The position numbers were made by a program, and so were the translations under genes. 64,000 nt of DNA, taken from assembly GCF_031127815.1 (NCBI RefSeq), contig NZ_JARXHY010000002.1:62001-126000 (forward strand). The letters are read 5' to 3'. The stretch's first letter is position 1. Every line of letters starts with the position of its first letter. The notes beneath the pieces were generated by a model, which saw only the letters and a list, made by a program, of their open reading frames with translations, did not search any database and was not told the DNA's origin. This DNA comes from Pelagicoccus sp. SDUM812003. Its GTDB lineage: Bacteria > Verrucomicrobiota > Verrucomicrobiia > Opitutales > Opitutaceae. Of this stretch, positions 54,675 to 63,977 are shown piece by piece.

Positions 54675-55463
54675 TCAACGATCGCTCCCAGCCGCTGCCG
54701 GGCCGGACTCCAGCATCGACGTCTCCTCGGCGACAGAGCCGTTTCGCGCCGCCGCGAGTTTCTTTCCATAATGTCGGCTGATGATCGCCATGGCGATGGG
54801 AAGAAGAAAATAGGCGAAGCCCGCGTAGACGCCAATGCGTTCAGGCATCGTAGCCGCCCACAAGGTCGACAGCAGGCCGACCAAAAATTGCGTCAGCCAG
54901 ATCGCTATGCCCGTTCTGGTGAGAGCCAGCTCGATCTCGTTCAAGCCAAGCTCCTCGCGAGAGCGATAGGACCGCCAGTACAGGGCCATCAAGCTGCCTG
55001 TCAGAGCCATGAAACCAACCCCGTAGATCGCGAAAAGCCCTTTCACCTCAAACGCCTCGTTAGCTTCGAAATCCTGAGGCACCCAGCCTTGTGTCGCCCA
55101 GCTTAGAAAGGTAGAGAATATCAACCGTAGTGGAAAAACGTATACCAGCACGGTGAAGATCATAAACAGGGTCAGACCTGTGGTCCATCGATCCTCCAGC
55201 CCGTATCGGCGACTCCAAGATCGATGAGCGATCCAAAATACCGCAATCTGAGCGAAGCAAAGCGCGAAACCGGGCACGCGTTTCAACGCTTCCAGCAGTT
55301 CGGCGTAGTTGCCAGGGATCGTCACTGTCCACATCACTAAACTCGTAACGGCGAACGCGAAGGCGGCGTCCGAAAAGACTTCCATGCGCGTCATGGCCTC
55401 GCCACGCATGCGGAAGCCATCCTTGCAAGGCAGCGACGAAAGGGATTCTGCAGACCAAGTCAT
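54675..55463 (-). CDS. TMEM175-family (DUF1211) membrane protein
   Basis: 262 residues. RMEVFSDAAFAFAVTSLVMW contains the R-x(3)-FSD hallmark of the TMEM175 potassium-channel family in the first helix. About six membrane segments follow (FALCFAQIAVFWIAHRSW; GLTLFMIFTVLVYVFPLRLI; others); bacterial TMEM175 proteins are tetrameric K+ channels or leak channels. Start at 55463 overlaps the stop of the molybdopterin oxidoreductase gene (ATGA on the minus strand), so it is the third gene of the fdhD operon, an unusual partner. It could help balance charge, but that is speculation. Confidence 0.85.
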   Translation of the reverse strand: MTWSAESLSSLPCKDGFRMRGEAMTRMEVFSDAAFAFAVTSLVMWTVTIPGNYAELLEALKRVPGFALCFAQIAVFWIAHRSWSRRYGLEDRWTTGLTLFMIFTVLVYVFPLRLIFSTFLSWATQGWVPQDFEANEAFEVKGLFAIYGVGFMALTGSLMALYWRSYRSREELGLNEIELALTRTGIAIWLTQFLVGLLSTLWAATMPERIGVYAGFAYFLLPIAMAIISRHYGKKLAAARNGSVAEETSMLESGPAAAGSDR

Positions 55464-57757
55464 TTTTTCCTATGCTTTCTAATTTCCACTTCTACCGATT
55501 TCGAGGCAGGCGTAAAACTGCCGCTCGCCACATGATCGATAGGTACCAATACGTTCGCCTCCGGAAAGTACATCGCCACGCAACCTCTTGGAATATCGTA
55601 GGGAATCGCCAAATACAACCGCGCCCAGCGCTGCTCGCCCGCGAAAAACGAAACCACATCGACCTTTTCCTCGGCCTTCAGCCCGATGCGGGCCATATCG
55701 CTCCGATTCATCAGGACAATCCTCCGCTCTCCGTGAATGCCTCGATAGCGATCGTCCATGCCGTAGATCGTCGTATTGAACTGATCGTGACTCCGGATCG
55801 TCATCAGTATGAGACGATTGCTCATTGGTTTGGCGCCGACGGGATGGCTCACGCTGAAATTCGCTTTTCCCGTCTTGGTATTGAAACGACGTTCCTTGGC
55901 TGGATTCGGCAAGTAGAAACCGCCAGGCCGCCGCCCGCGCGAATTGTAGTTTTCGAATCCCGGAACAACCGATTCGATTGCGCTGCGAATCTCGTCGTAA
56001 TTCCTCTCAAAGCGCCCCCAATCGATGGAGTTTGCTCCACCCAAAGTCCGTCGAGCCAAGTTGCAGACGATAGACACCTCGCTTCGCAAACAATCGGAAG
56101 CCGGAGTCAGCGTTCCGGACGAGGAGTGCACGATACCCATGGAATTTTCCACGCTCACCCACTGGAGACCGCTTTCCTGAAGGTCACGCTCGCTGCGGCC
56201 GAGGCAGGGAAGAATCAAAGCCCGTTTGCCTGTCACCAAATGCGATCGGTTTAGCTTGGTGGATACATGAACTGTCAACCTGCACGCCCGTAGAGCCTTC
56301 GCTGTGTATTCAGTATCTGGTGTCGCGGAGAGGAAATTTCCGCCGAGGGCGAAAAACACCTTGCCGGGTTCTTCCCGCATTGCTCGAATCGCCCTGACCG
56401 TATCCAGACCGAGCTCGCGAGGCGATGAGATGCCGAAACCTTGTTCCAGTTTCTTGTGAAACCACTCCGGCATGTATTCGCAAATCCCCATGGTTCGGTC
56501 GCCCTGCACGTTGCTATGGCCACGCACCGGGCAGAGTCCGGCCCCCTTTCGTCCGATTGCTCCTCTCAGAAGATGCAGGTTCGCCAAATCCCGGATGGTG
56601 CCGACGGCGTTCTGATGCTGGGTCAGTCCCATAGCCCAGCACGAAATGATGCGCTCGCTCTTTCGAAAAAGCTGAGCGAGGCGATCGATGGTTTCGTAAG
56701 ACACGCCAGCCAGACGGGTCACAGCCTCCCAATTCAAAGCTTCGAGGTGGGAGCGATACTGATCGAAACCATCCGTTAAGTCCTCGATGAATGCGTCGTC
56801 GAGCACACCCGGATAGCTCTTGGCCATTTCCAGCAAACGCTTCCCTACGCCTTGAAACAGGGCTTGGTCGCGATTGATCGGCACTTGAATGAACCAGTCT
56901 GCAAGCGGCGTCTTCGCGCCCATCACCTGCGAGGGCTTCTGCGGATGGGCGAACGCCACCAATCCAGCTTCACGCAATGGATTTATGGATACAATCGTGG
57001 CTCCGCGTTCTTTGGCTTGCTGCAAGGTTGTGAGCATGCGCGGGTGGTTGGTACCGGGATTCTGACCGACGATGAGAATGAGCTCGGCTTCACGAAGGTC
57101 CTCGAGCGTGACGGTGCCTTTCCCGATGCCAATGGACTGAGACAAGGCCATTCCGCTCGATTCGTGGCACATGTTCGAGCAATCCGGCAGGTTGTTCGTG
57201 CCAAAAGCCCGAGCGAACAACTGGTAAACGAAAGCCGCTTCATTACTCGCCCGCCCCGAGGTGTAAAAGATCGCGTCGTTGGGATTTTTCAGATTTCGCA
57301 GTTCGTTGGCGATGTCGTCGAAAGCGTCGTCCCAACCAATCGGTTCGTAGCGCGTCGATCCTTCCTTCAGAATCATGGGCTCGGCGAGTCGTCCATGCTG
57401 GTCGAGCCAGTAGTCGCTCTGCTCAGACAGCTCCGAAATCGTATAGCGTGCGAAAAAGGCGGCGTCGACCCGTTTCTTCGTCGCTTCGCTGGCCACCGCT
57501 TTGACCCCATTTTCGCAAAACTCAAAAGTGCTGCGGTGCCCGTCCGGGTCCGGCCAGGCGCAGCTCGGGCAATCGAAGCCACCTTTCTGGTTGAGCTTTA
57601 GCAGCGCCTCGCCGCCTCTCATCAACCCAGGCTGGTTGGCGATGGCGCGCATGGCGTGGTAGATGGACGGAGCACCACCTGCTTTGCTCGCAGGAGAGCG
57701 TTTTTCCAAATCCGCCAACGCTTCAGGATTTTCGGCGTTCGGTTGGGGGTCAGTCAT
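55460..57757 (-). CDS. FdhF/YdeP-family molybdopterin oxidoreductase
   Basis: 765 residues from ATG at 57757, 16 bp after fdhD; a longer in-frame version would overlap fdhD. N-terminal GGFDCPSCAWPDPDG is the family's cysteine motif, and LPDCSNMCHESSGMAL, FTSGRASNEA-like and GLCPVRGHSNVQGDRTMGI match the YdeP branch of formate-dehydrogenase-like enzymes. The C-terminal part has the molybdopterin-dinucleotide-binding domain (SHDQFNTTIYGMDDRYRGIH). No selenocysteine is suggested. YdeP-type proteins are linked to acid resistance in E. coli, but their reaction is uncertain. The upstream fdhD supplies sulfur to the cofactor. Confidence 0.92.
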   Translation of the reverse strand: MTDPQPNAENPEALADLEKRSPASKAGGAPSIYHAMRAIANQPGLMRGGEALLKLNQKGGFDCPSCAWPDPDGHRSTFEFCENGVKAVASEATKKRVDAAFFARYTISELSEQSDYWLDQHGRLAEPMILKEGSTRYEPIGWDDAFDDIANELRNLKNPNDAIFYTSGRASNEAAFVYQLFARAFGTNNLPDCSNMCHESSGMALSQSIGIGKGTVTLEDLREAELILIVGQNPGTNHPRMLTTLQQAKERGATIVSINPLREAGLVAFAHPQKPSQVMGAKTPLADWFIQVPINRDQALFQGVGKRLLEMAKSYPGVLDDAFIEDLTDGFDQYRSHLEALNWEAVTRLAGVSYETIDRLAQLFRKSERIISCWAMGLTQHQNAVGTIRDLANLHLLRGAIGRKGAGLCPVRGHSNVQGDRTMGICEYMPEWFHKKLEQGFGISSPRELGLDTVRAIRAMREEPGKVFFALGGNFLSATPDTEYTAKALRACRLTVHVSTKLNRSHLVTGKRALILPCLGRSERDLQESGLQWVSVENSMGIVHSSSGTLTPASDCLRSEVSIVCNLARRTLGGANSIDWGRFERNYDEIRSAIESVVPGFENYNSRGRRPGGFYLPNPAKERRFNTKTGKANFSVSHPVGAKPMSNRLILMTIRSHDQFNTTIYGMDDRYRGIHGERRIVLMNRSDMARIGLKAEEKVDVVSFFAGEQRWARLYLAIPYDIPRGCVAMYFPEANVLVPIDHVASGSFTPASKSVEVEIRKHRKK

Positions 57758-57773
57758 GGGGCACAAGCGACTA

Positions 57774-58631
57774 TCAGGAAATCTGAATACGATGCGGCCC
57801 GCTGTACACATTAAACCGCCCGTCGCGCAGGAAGCCGACCAAAGTCATTTTGTAAACGTTGGCCAACTCCACAGCAAAACTGGACGGCGCACCGATGCTG
57901 GCCAGAAAAGCGCAGCCCGACTGGAGGGACTTTTGCATCAGATCGTATCCAACACGTCCGCTAAAGAGCAGCCCGGCTTCATGGCAGTTTTTCTCGCCCG
58001 AGAGCAGTCTCTGCCCGATCAGTTTGTCGAGGGCGTTGTGCCGGCCGATGTCCTCCGCCACATGAAGGATCTCTCCCTCCGCATCGAAACAAGCCGCTGC
58101 GTGCAGGGCTCCGGTATGCTGAAAGTCCGCTTGTCGCTGCAGGAGCCGATCCGGCAAACTTAGCAAGGACGACTGGCCAAGCCGAATCCCTTCGCTGGGG
58201 TGAAACGGTCCGACTCGTTCGATGCGCAGCGCCTCCAAAGCGCTCTTGCCGCAAGCGCCGCAGGCGGAGCTGATCGGGAACACTCTTCGATAGCGCTCCA
58301 TGTCGAACGCCACGTGGTCCGCCAGCGTCACCGTGATTCGCGTTGCAGGTAGCGTCGCGTCCTCTTCCCGTTTCAAATCAACCCCCAGAACATCGGATCG
58401 CCCTCGGACGATGCCTTCGCTCACAAGCATGCCGAGAGCCAAGGCTTGGTCCTCGCCCGGCGTGCGAAAAGCGACGCCCATGGAATGGAGCTGGCCGCGT
58501 AGCGAAACCGCGATCTCCAAAGGCTCCTCGATCGCCACTCGATCCTCTTCGTAGCGCGTATCCCCATTTTCACTACGCAATACCTGCGTGCGCGCGACGC
58601 GTGACGATAATCTGGAAGGCGAATCATCCAT
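57774..58631 (-). CDS. fdhD: Formate dehydrogenase accessory sulfurtransferase FdhD
   Basis: 285 residues. Signatures: VAIEEPLEIAVSLRGQLHSM, FRTPGEDQALALGMLVSEGI, catalytic CGACGK in ISSACGACGKSALEAL, HVAEDIGRHNALDKLIGQRL and GCAFLASIGAPSSFAVELA. FdhD passes sulfur from IscS to the bis-MGD cofactor before insertion in formate-dehydrogenase-type enzymes. It is the first gene of a minus-strand operon with the oxidoreductase it presumably serves, 16 bp apart. Confidence 0.96.
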   Translation of the reverse strand: MDDSPSRLSSRVARTQVLRSENGDTRYEEDRVAIEEPLEIAVSLRGQLHSMGVAFRTPGEDQALALGMLVSEGIVRGRSDVLGVDLKREEDATLPATRITVTLADHVAFDMERYRRVFPISSACGACGKSALEALRIERVGPFHPSEGIRLGQSSLLSLPDRLLQRQADFQHTGALHAAACFDAEGEILHVAEDIGRHNALDKLIGQRLLSGEKNCHEAGLLFSGRVGYDLMQKSLQSGCAFLASIGAPSSFAVELANVYKMTLVGFLRDGRFNVYSGPHRIQIS

Positions 58632-58727
58632 CGCCCCCTAGCACGCGGTGGCGGATGGGAAACGCAACCTCAAAAGGAGCTCGTCCATGGATGAACGAAC
58701 CCGATCAGCAACGATGCTGCGGACTAA

Positions 58728-59621
58728 CTAGCCCCTCAGGCGCGAATCGAAAAAGCGCAGCGTTCGCTCCCAGGCGAGCTTGGCTGCTTCCTCGTCGTAG
58801 CGCGGCGTAGTGTCGTTGTGGAAACCATGATTCGCGCCCGGGTAAAAATAGACTTCATGCTCGATACCATGCTCGTTCAAAGCAGCCTCATAAGCCGGCC
58901 AACCGGCGTTCACCCGCTCGTCAAGTTCGCCGTAGTGGAGCTGCAAAGCCGCCTCGATTTTCGCCGTCTCCTCTGCGCTTGGCTGCCCTCCGTAGAAAGG
59001 CACCGCTGCTTTGATCAGCTCGGGTATGCGCCATGCGAGGTGATTGGACATCCAGCCGCCGAAACAAAATCCCACCACGCCGATGGTGCCGTTGCATCGC
59101 TCGTGTTCGCTGAGCGTTTTCGCCCCGGCGATAAAATCCTCCACGATGGCCATGCGATCGAGCTTGCGCTGCATGGTCCGACCGTCGTCATCGTTTCCTG
59201 GATACCCGCCAAGAGGCCACAGGGCGTCGGGCGCGAACGCTACGTAACCTGCAGCGGCGAGGCGGCGGGTCACGTCTTCCACGTACGGGTTCAAGCCTCG
59301 GTTCTCGTGAACCACCAGCACGCCTGGCTGTGGACCGGAGGCGTTGCTCGGCCACACCAGGTAGCCGCGCATCTCGCCATGACCCTCCGGCGATTGATAG
59401 GTCAGATAGGTCGAACCGATGCGTTGGTCGTCTGGATCGACCTGCTGGGCCAGGGCATAGTTCGGACTCAAACTTTCCATGAGAGCTCCCACCGTCAGTC
59501 CACCCACCGCGTACTTGCTGGCATCCTTCATGAAACGCCGTCGGTCGATCAAACCGTGCACGTATTTATCGAATAAGTTGAGAAGGCCCTGATCGAAGTC
59601 CGAAGCACGCTTGCGTTCCAT
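58728..59621 (-). CDS. Dienelactone hydrolase family protein with Tat-like N-terminus (YghX-like)
   Basis: 297 residues from ATG at 59621; a TTG 18 bp further upstream is less likely. Around residues 26-50 there is a Tat-type signal ([20 protein letters not shown]), unusually preceded by about 25 residues. The alpha/beta hydrolase shows Cys nucleophile elbow [33 protein letters not shown] and His in [19 protein letters not shown]: the Cys-Asp-His triad of dienelactone hydrolases. The overall pattern recalls E. coli YghX. The natural substrate is unknown. It stands alone, divergent from the DUF1080 gene. Confidence 0.88.
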   Translation of the reverse strand: MERKRASDFDQGLLNLFDKYVHGLIDRRRFMKDASKYAVGGLTVGALMESLSPNYALAQQVDPDDQRIGSTYLTYQSPEGHGEMRGYLVWPSNASGPQPGVLVVHENRGLNPYVEDVTRRLAAAGYVAFAPDALWPLGGYPGNDDDGRTMQRKLDRMAIVEDFIAGAKTLSEHERCNGTIGVVGFCFGGWMSNHLAWRIPELIKAAVPFYGGQPSAEETAKIEAALQLHYGELDERVNAGWPAYEAALNEHGIEHEVYFYPGANHGFHNDTTPRYDEEAAKLAWERTLRFFDSRLRG

Positions 59622-59767
59622 GCCAAGCAAACGGGCCAAAGGGAGCCACGATTTCCAAATAAAACCGCCGGATCGAAGCTTGCGCGACTCGCGCGCTTGC
59701 CAAAGCCCCCGGATAGGCTAGGCTTAGCGAGCAACCTAAAAGGACCCCCGAAAAAAACATCCGCCTT

Positions 59768-60454
59768 ATGAAAGCATCTCTCTTTGTCGCCACCCTGCTT
59801 GCCGCCAGCCTCTCCTGCGTCGCCGCGGAGGAGAACTGGGAACCGTTTTTCGAAGGCTACACCCACGACGACTTCTACTTCGCGTTCGAAGAGGAGGACG
59901 TGGACCCGGAGGAGGTTTTCATCTTCAAGGACGACAGCGGGCTCCTAATCAAGGGCGCCGATCATCCCAACGGCTACATTCAAACCCTGGACGAATACGA
60001 GAACTACGAATTGAAGCTCGAATTTCGCTGGCCCGACGAGCCAGGAAACAGCGGTATCCAACTTCATAGTACAAGCTACACTTCCTTCAGCATCTGGCCG
60101 GAGTGCATCGAAGTTCAGCTCGAGCACGAAAACGTGGGCGACTTTTGGCTGATGAATCACAAGATCGAAGTCGAGGAGGAGTCGCAAATCCCCGAGAAAG
60201 CCACGGAACGAAACCGCCGCACCAAGCTTGAGGACGACTTGGAGAAAAAGCCGGGCGAATGGAACGAGATGCTCATCACCGCCAAGAAGGACACCATCAA
60301 AGTGATGCTCAACGGAGAGCTGGTTAACAAGGGCACGGACGCCAGCGTGAGCTCCGGTTTCATCACCATTCAGGCGGAAGGCGCCGACATCGAATTTCGC
60401 AACGTCGCCATCCGCCTCATCGAAGACGACGAGCTGGAGGAGGACGACCAGTAG
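59768..60454 (+). CDS. DUF1080 (3-keto-disaccharide-hydrolase-like) secreted protein
   Basis: 228 residues with signal peptide MKASLFVATLLAASLSCVAA. The jelly-roll DUF1080 pattern is visible: IKGADHPNGYIQTLDEYENY, LKLEFRWPDEPGNSGIQLHS, WPECIEVQLEHENVGDFWLM, and GFITIQAEGADIEFRNVAIR near the end. DUF1080 proteins are abundant in Verrucomicrobiota/Planctomycetes and include 3-keto-glycoside hydrolases. The very acidic tail (IEDDELEEDDQ) suggests a salt-adapted or surface protein. Stands alone, convergent with the DEAD-box gene. Confidence 0.88.
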   Translation: MKASLFVATLLAASLSCVAAEENWEPFFEGYTHDDFYFAFEEEDVDPEEVFIFKDDSGLLIKGADHPNGYIQTLDEYENYELKLEFRWPDEPGNSGIQLHSTSYTSFSIWPECIEVQLEHENVGDFWLMNHKIEVEEESQIPEKATERNRRTKLEDDLEKKPGEWNEMLITAKKDTIKVMLNGELVNKGTDASVSSGFITIQAEGADIEFRNVAIRLIEDDELEEDDQ

Positions 60455-60517
60455 CGCCGCCCCACCGTCAGACGGTTTCCTACGGAATGCCTCTCGACCT
60501 CTCGAAGGGCTTCCTCT

Positions 60518-61630
60518 TTAGCCCACCCGCTGGAAGCGGATGTGCAGTTCGGCCTCGAATTCCTTGAGTCGCTTCAAATCGCTGCTGGTGATGAAGGCGA
60601 TGGAGAGACCGCTGCGCCCGGCGCGGGCTGTGCGGCCGCTTCGGTGGGTGTAGTACTCGATCTGGTCCGGGAGCTGGTGGTGGACCACGAAAGCGAGGTC
60701 TTCCACATCGATGCCGCGAGCGGAAACATCAGTCGAAACCAGCACTTGCACCCGCTTCTTCTTGAAAGCTCGCATGACCTTGTCGCGCTCCTTCTGCGAG
60801 AGCTCGCCTTGCAAGGTGGTTACTTCTATTCCGCGCTCCGCTAGCTCGCGAGCGAGGTTTTCCGTGCCGGCCCGAGAGCGGCAGAAAACCACTCCGCTGC
60901 GCCCGTTCTGGGCGTGGATGAAGGTGGCGATCTCCTCCGGTTTCTCCTCGATGCGACAGATCGCATACTTGTGCTCGATGTTTCGATTGACCGGATTCTT
61001 GCCGTCGATCTGCACGCTCTCTGCGTTGGGCGACATGTAGTTGGCTATGATGCGGCGCACGCCTTTCGGCATGGTGGCGGAAAAGAGCCAAGTGCGGCGA
61101 CTCCCTTGGGTGTATTCCAAAATGGTGTCGATGTCCTCCTTGAAGCCGATGTTCAGCATCTCATCCGCCTCGTCCAAGATCAGGTACTGCAACGCCTCCA
61201 AGTCGAGGGCCTGCCGCTTGAGCAACTCGATCAGACGGCCAGGCGTGGCTACCACGATGTGGGTCGGACGGCTGAGGGCCGCGATCTGCTGTTCCATTTT
61301 TTCGCCGCCGGCGACCGCTTCGGTGAAGATCTTCTCGGTATACTTCGTGTAGTGAAAGAGCTGCTTGGCGATCTGCTTGGCCAGCTCGCGAGTCGGTGCG
61401 AGCACCAACCCTTGGATGCGCTTGTCAGCCGGATCGATGCGCTGCAGCAGCGGCAGGCCGTAGGCGGCGGTTTTGCCCGTGCCTGTCTGAGCCTGACCCA
61501 CGAAGTCGTGCCCCACTTTGATCAAAAACGGGATGGCCCGCTCCTGAATCTCAGTGGGTTCCAAAATTCCCTTTTCCGTGATCCCCTTGATGAGTGCGGG
61601 CGAAACTCCGAGCTGCTGAAACGTCTTCAT
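60518..61630 (-). CDS. DEAD-box RNA helicase, minimal core
   Basis: 370 residues, just the two RecA domains without a C-terminal extension. Motifs: Q motif region GILEPTEIQERAIPF, I AQTGTGKTAAYGLP, Ia PTRELAKQ, VATPGRLIELL, II LDEADEMLNIGF, III FSATMP, V STDVSARGIDVEDLAFVVHH, VI YYTHRSGRTARAGRSG. ATP-dependent unwinding of RNA duplexes, for ribosome assembly or mRNA turnover, probably cold-responsive as in relatives. Short for a bacterial DEAD-box protein (400-600), so it may rely on partners for RNA choice. Confidence 0.94.
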   Translation of the reverse strand: MKTFQQLGVSPALIKGITEKGILEPTEIQERAIPFLIKVGHDFVGQAQTGTGKTAAYGLPLLQRIDPADKRIQGLVLAPTRELAKQIAKQLFHYTKYTEKIFTEAVAGGEKMEQQIAALSRPTHIVVATPGRLIELLKRQALDLEALQYLILDEADEMLNIGFKEDIDTILEYTQGSRRTWLFSATMPKGVRRIIANYMSPNAESVQIDGKNPVNRNIEHKYAICRIEEKPEEIATFIHAQNGRSGVVFCRSRAGTENLARELAERGIEVTTLQGELSQKERDKVMRAFKKKRVQVLVSTDVSARGIDVEDLAFVVHHQLPDQIEYYTHRSGRTARAGRSGLSIAFITSSDLKRLKEFEAELHIRFQRVG

Positions 61631-61804
61631 ATCGATAAGAAGCGCTCTAAGTGAGTGGCGTGGCTCCAGAAGTCAAGCGACCTGCCCATGCCGCAACATC
61701 CGCGCAACAAGGAACATCCCGCTGGAAGCTCGGACAGAATCCATTTGCCTTGCTCCGTGCGGGCCTCTTAGCTCCGCCGAAACGATCCGACTCAACCCCT
61801 GTCC

Positions 61805-62215
61805 ATGGAAGAACTCCAACGCACCCTTCGACAAGTCACGCGCTTCGCCTTGGTCAGCGGAATCTCGCTCGGCATCGATTACGGCATCTATCAGCTGCTC
61901 ACGGAAATCGCCGGCCTCGACAGCTCTTGGGCGAAACGACTCAGTTTCGCCTGCATTTTCATCTGGGCCTACTTCGCTCACAAGCATTTCACGTTTCGAA
62001 ATCGCGGCTTCAACCCGGCCGAACCCATCCGCTTCTCCCTGCTCTACTTCAGCGGCTGGGCCATCAACAGCGTGGTGCACGATCTGACCGCAGCCGATGC
62101 GAACGGCTCCAATCCGGCTTTCATCGCCGCCACCTTCGTCTGGGCAGTTTGGAACTTCATCGGCCAGAAGCTCTTCGTCTTCCGAGACCGGGAACGATCC
62201 CGATACACCGACTAA
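61805..62215 (+). CDS. GtrA-family membrane protein
   Basis: 136 residues with four predicted membrane helices. GtrA pattern: QVTRFALVSGISLGIDYGIY at the N-terminus, RLSFACIFIWAYFAHKHFTF, and the closing AVWNFIGQKLFVFRDR. GtrA proteins are thought to flip or shuttle undecaprenyl-linked sugars for cell-surface glycosylation. No glycosyltransferase adjoins it. 56 bp before the IMP cyclohydrolase gene on the same strand. Confidence 0.88.
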   Translation: MEELQRTLRQVTRFALVSGISLGIDYGIYQLLTEIAGLDSSWAKRLSFACIFIWAYFAHKHFTFRNRGFNPAEPIRFSLLYFSGWAINSVVHDLTAADANGSNPAFIAATFVWAVWNFIGQKLFVFRDRERSRYTD

Positions 62216-62271
62216 GCAAAAACGGTTGCCAGCGCTCCCTGCTCGCCTTTTCTTGCACCCTTTTTTCAACC

Positions 62272-63000
62272 ATGAGCGCAACCGAAATCGCAAACGCCAC
62301 TCTGCAATCCCACGTCGCCGACAATCCCTACCCGGGACGCGGACTGATCATCGGCAAGGCCGCAAACGGCTCCGCCTGGCAGCAGGTCTACTGGATCATG
62401 GGCCGCAGCCCCAATAGCCGAAATCGCCAGTTCGCGCTCGAGGGATCCACCCTGAGAACCGAACCCTTCGACCCATCCAAGGTGGAAGACCCGAGCCTCA
62501 TCATCTACGAAGCCATGCTGGAGCTCCCTGGAACGTTTCTGCTCAGCAACGGGGATCAGACCCGCACCCTCTGCGACGGACTCGCCGCCGGGAAAAGCAT
62601 GAAAGACGCCCTCGCCTCTCGCGAGCGCGAGCCAGACGCCCCTAACTACACCCCGCGCATCACCGGCATGCTGGATTTCACCGGAGCGCAGCCGGAGATC
62701 GGTCTATCCATCCTCAAGGCCAACAAGATCGACCCGACCTTCACCGATCGCCACTACTACTTTCCTCAAGCTCCCGCCAACGGCATCGGCTACGGCCTCA
62801 CCACTTACATGGGAGACGGAAACCCGCTGCCGACCTTCGACGTCGATCCGCTCCTGCTCCCCATCGCGGACACTGCGGAACAGACGCTAGAACTCTACTG
62901 GAACAAGCTCGACGCGGAAAACCGCATCTCCCTCGCGGTCAAGGAAGTCGCCCTCGACGGCTCCAGCTCCCGCGTCGTGCTGAAAAACAAGTACGTCTAG
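62272..63000 (+). CDS. PurO-type IMP cyclohydrolase family protein
   Basis: 242 residues from ATG at 62272; longer in-frame reading runs back through the GtrA gene. PF07826 pattern: NPYPGRGLIIGKAANGSAWQ, VYWIMGRSPNSRNRQFALEG, DAPNYTPRITGMLDFTGAQP and GIGYGLTTYMGDGNPLPTFD. PurO, known from archaea, closes the ring of FAICAR to IMP, the last step of purine synthesis done by PurH in most bacteria. PurE/PurK lie elsewhere in this window, so the enzyme could be a backup or replacement for the PurH cyclohydrolase domain. No other purine gene is adjacent. Confidence 0.85.
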   Translation: MSATEIANATLQSHVADNPYPGRGLIIGKAANGSAWQQVYWIMGRSPNSRNRQFALEGSTLRTEPFDPSKVEDPSLIIYEAMLELPGTFLLSNGDQTRTLCDGLAAGKSMKDALASREREPDAPNYTPRITGMLDFTGAQPEIGLSILKANKIDPTFTDRHYYFPQAPANGIGYGLTTYMGDGNPLPTFDVDPLLLPIADTAEQTLELYWNKLDAENRISLAVKEVALDGSSSRVVLKNKYV

Positions 63001-63011
63001 GCAACCCCGCG

Positions 63012-63086
63012 GCCGCCCTCCGCGGCCAGCCCTCCGTGGCTAGCCCTCCGTAGCCAGCTTTCCGTAGCCGCCTTCCTGCGGAAGGC
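63012..63086. repeat. Tandem 14-bp degenerate repeats ending in a hairpin
   Basis: Three adjacent 14-bp units at 63025-63038, 63039-63052 and 63053-63066 share GCC/TAGCCCTCCGTA/G; a 13-bp related unit precedes (63012-63024) and a diverged one follows. The patch ends with CCTTCC-TGC-GGAAGG (63072-63086), a perfect 6-bp stem. It lies between the convergent IMP cyclohydrolase and SDR genes. There is no T-run, so it is not a standard terminator; it may be a dispersed intergenic repeat. Confidence 0.6.
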
Positions 63087-63134
63087 TCCAAAAACCCTAC
63101 TTCCGCTGGAGCTCCTCCTCAGCGGCGCCGCCCC

Positions 63135-63866
63135 TCACACGGCCCGCATCAAACGCTGGGCCATCCGAGGGCTGACGCGATCGATCGCCGCCAACAGGCA
63201 GGCCTTGCCAATCGCCGCGTCCACCCGCTCTTCTTCCACGACTTCGATCAGCTCTTTTGCCGCTTGCTCGGCGGTGATCTTGCCCTTGCCTCGTCCAGCG
63301 GTCATGGCCGTATCCACCAGCGGCAGCATGGCATGCAACACCCTCACTCCTCGATCCCACAACTGGTATCCAATCGATCGCGACAAGCTGCGCAGTCCAG
63401 CTTTCGTCGAGCAATACATCGGCGAGCTCGCTTTGGGAGCGATCGCCAAGGCCGAACCCACATTTAGGATCGCTCCTCCCTTGTCGCGTCGACTCATCTC
63501 GCAGGCCGCGAGCTTGGTCAGACAAGCGGGCGCCAGTAGATTGAGCCTCAATTCCCTTTCCATCGATTCGAAATCGTAACGCTGCGAGAGAAAACCGTCC
63601 GAGACCTGAATCGCCGCATTGTTTATCAGCAGGTCCACTCCCTCGAAGATCCAGGAGCTCTGCTCCAAGCGTCTCAACTGATCCGCATCCCCTAGGTCGC
63701 AAGCTAACGTATCCACATTTTCTTTACGAGTTTTCAAGGCCTCCAAGCGCTCGCTCTGTCGCGCGATCACCAGAAGCGTATTGTCCGCCTGCAAAGCTTC
63801 CACCAAAGCGAGGCCCACGCCGGAAGTTCCCCCGGTCAAAACGATTTCCTTTCCTTTTAGCTCCAC
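63135..63866 (-). CDS. Short-chain dehydrogenase/reductase
   Basis: 243 residues, classical SDR length. Cofactor motif TGGTSGVGLALVEAL, CDLGDADQLRRLEQ, LLINNAAIQVSDG (NNA), catalytic Ser in ILNVGSALAIAPKA and the YxxxK in SPMYCSTKAGLRSLSRS. NAD(P)-dependent oxidoreduction of an unknown carbonyl or alcohol substrate; resembles DltE-type SDRs. Convergent with the IMP cyclohydrolase gene across the repeat patch. Confidence 0.9.
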   Translation of the reverse strand: MELKGKEIVLTGGTSGVGLALVEALQADNTLLVIARQSERLEALKTRKENVDTLACDLGDADQLRRLEQSSWIFEGVDLLINNAAIQVSDGFLSQRYDFESMERELRLNLLAPACLTKLAACEMSRRDKGGAILNVGSALAIAPKASSPMYCSTKAGLRSLSRSIGYQLWDRGVRVLHAMLPLVDTAMTAGRGKGKITAEQAAKELIEVVEEERVDAAIGKACLLAAIDRVSPRMAQRLMRAV

Positions 63867-63977
63867 AATCAGTCTCCTTTCAGTAGGGTTTAAACGATTC
63901 AGATAAGGCCTGCGAGTCTAGCAGTTCGCCCTACCGTTCGCCTTAACTTGGGTTAACTTTTTCCAACTCCCTCCAAG

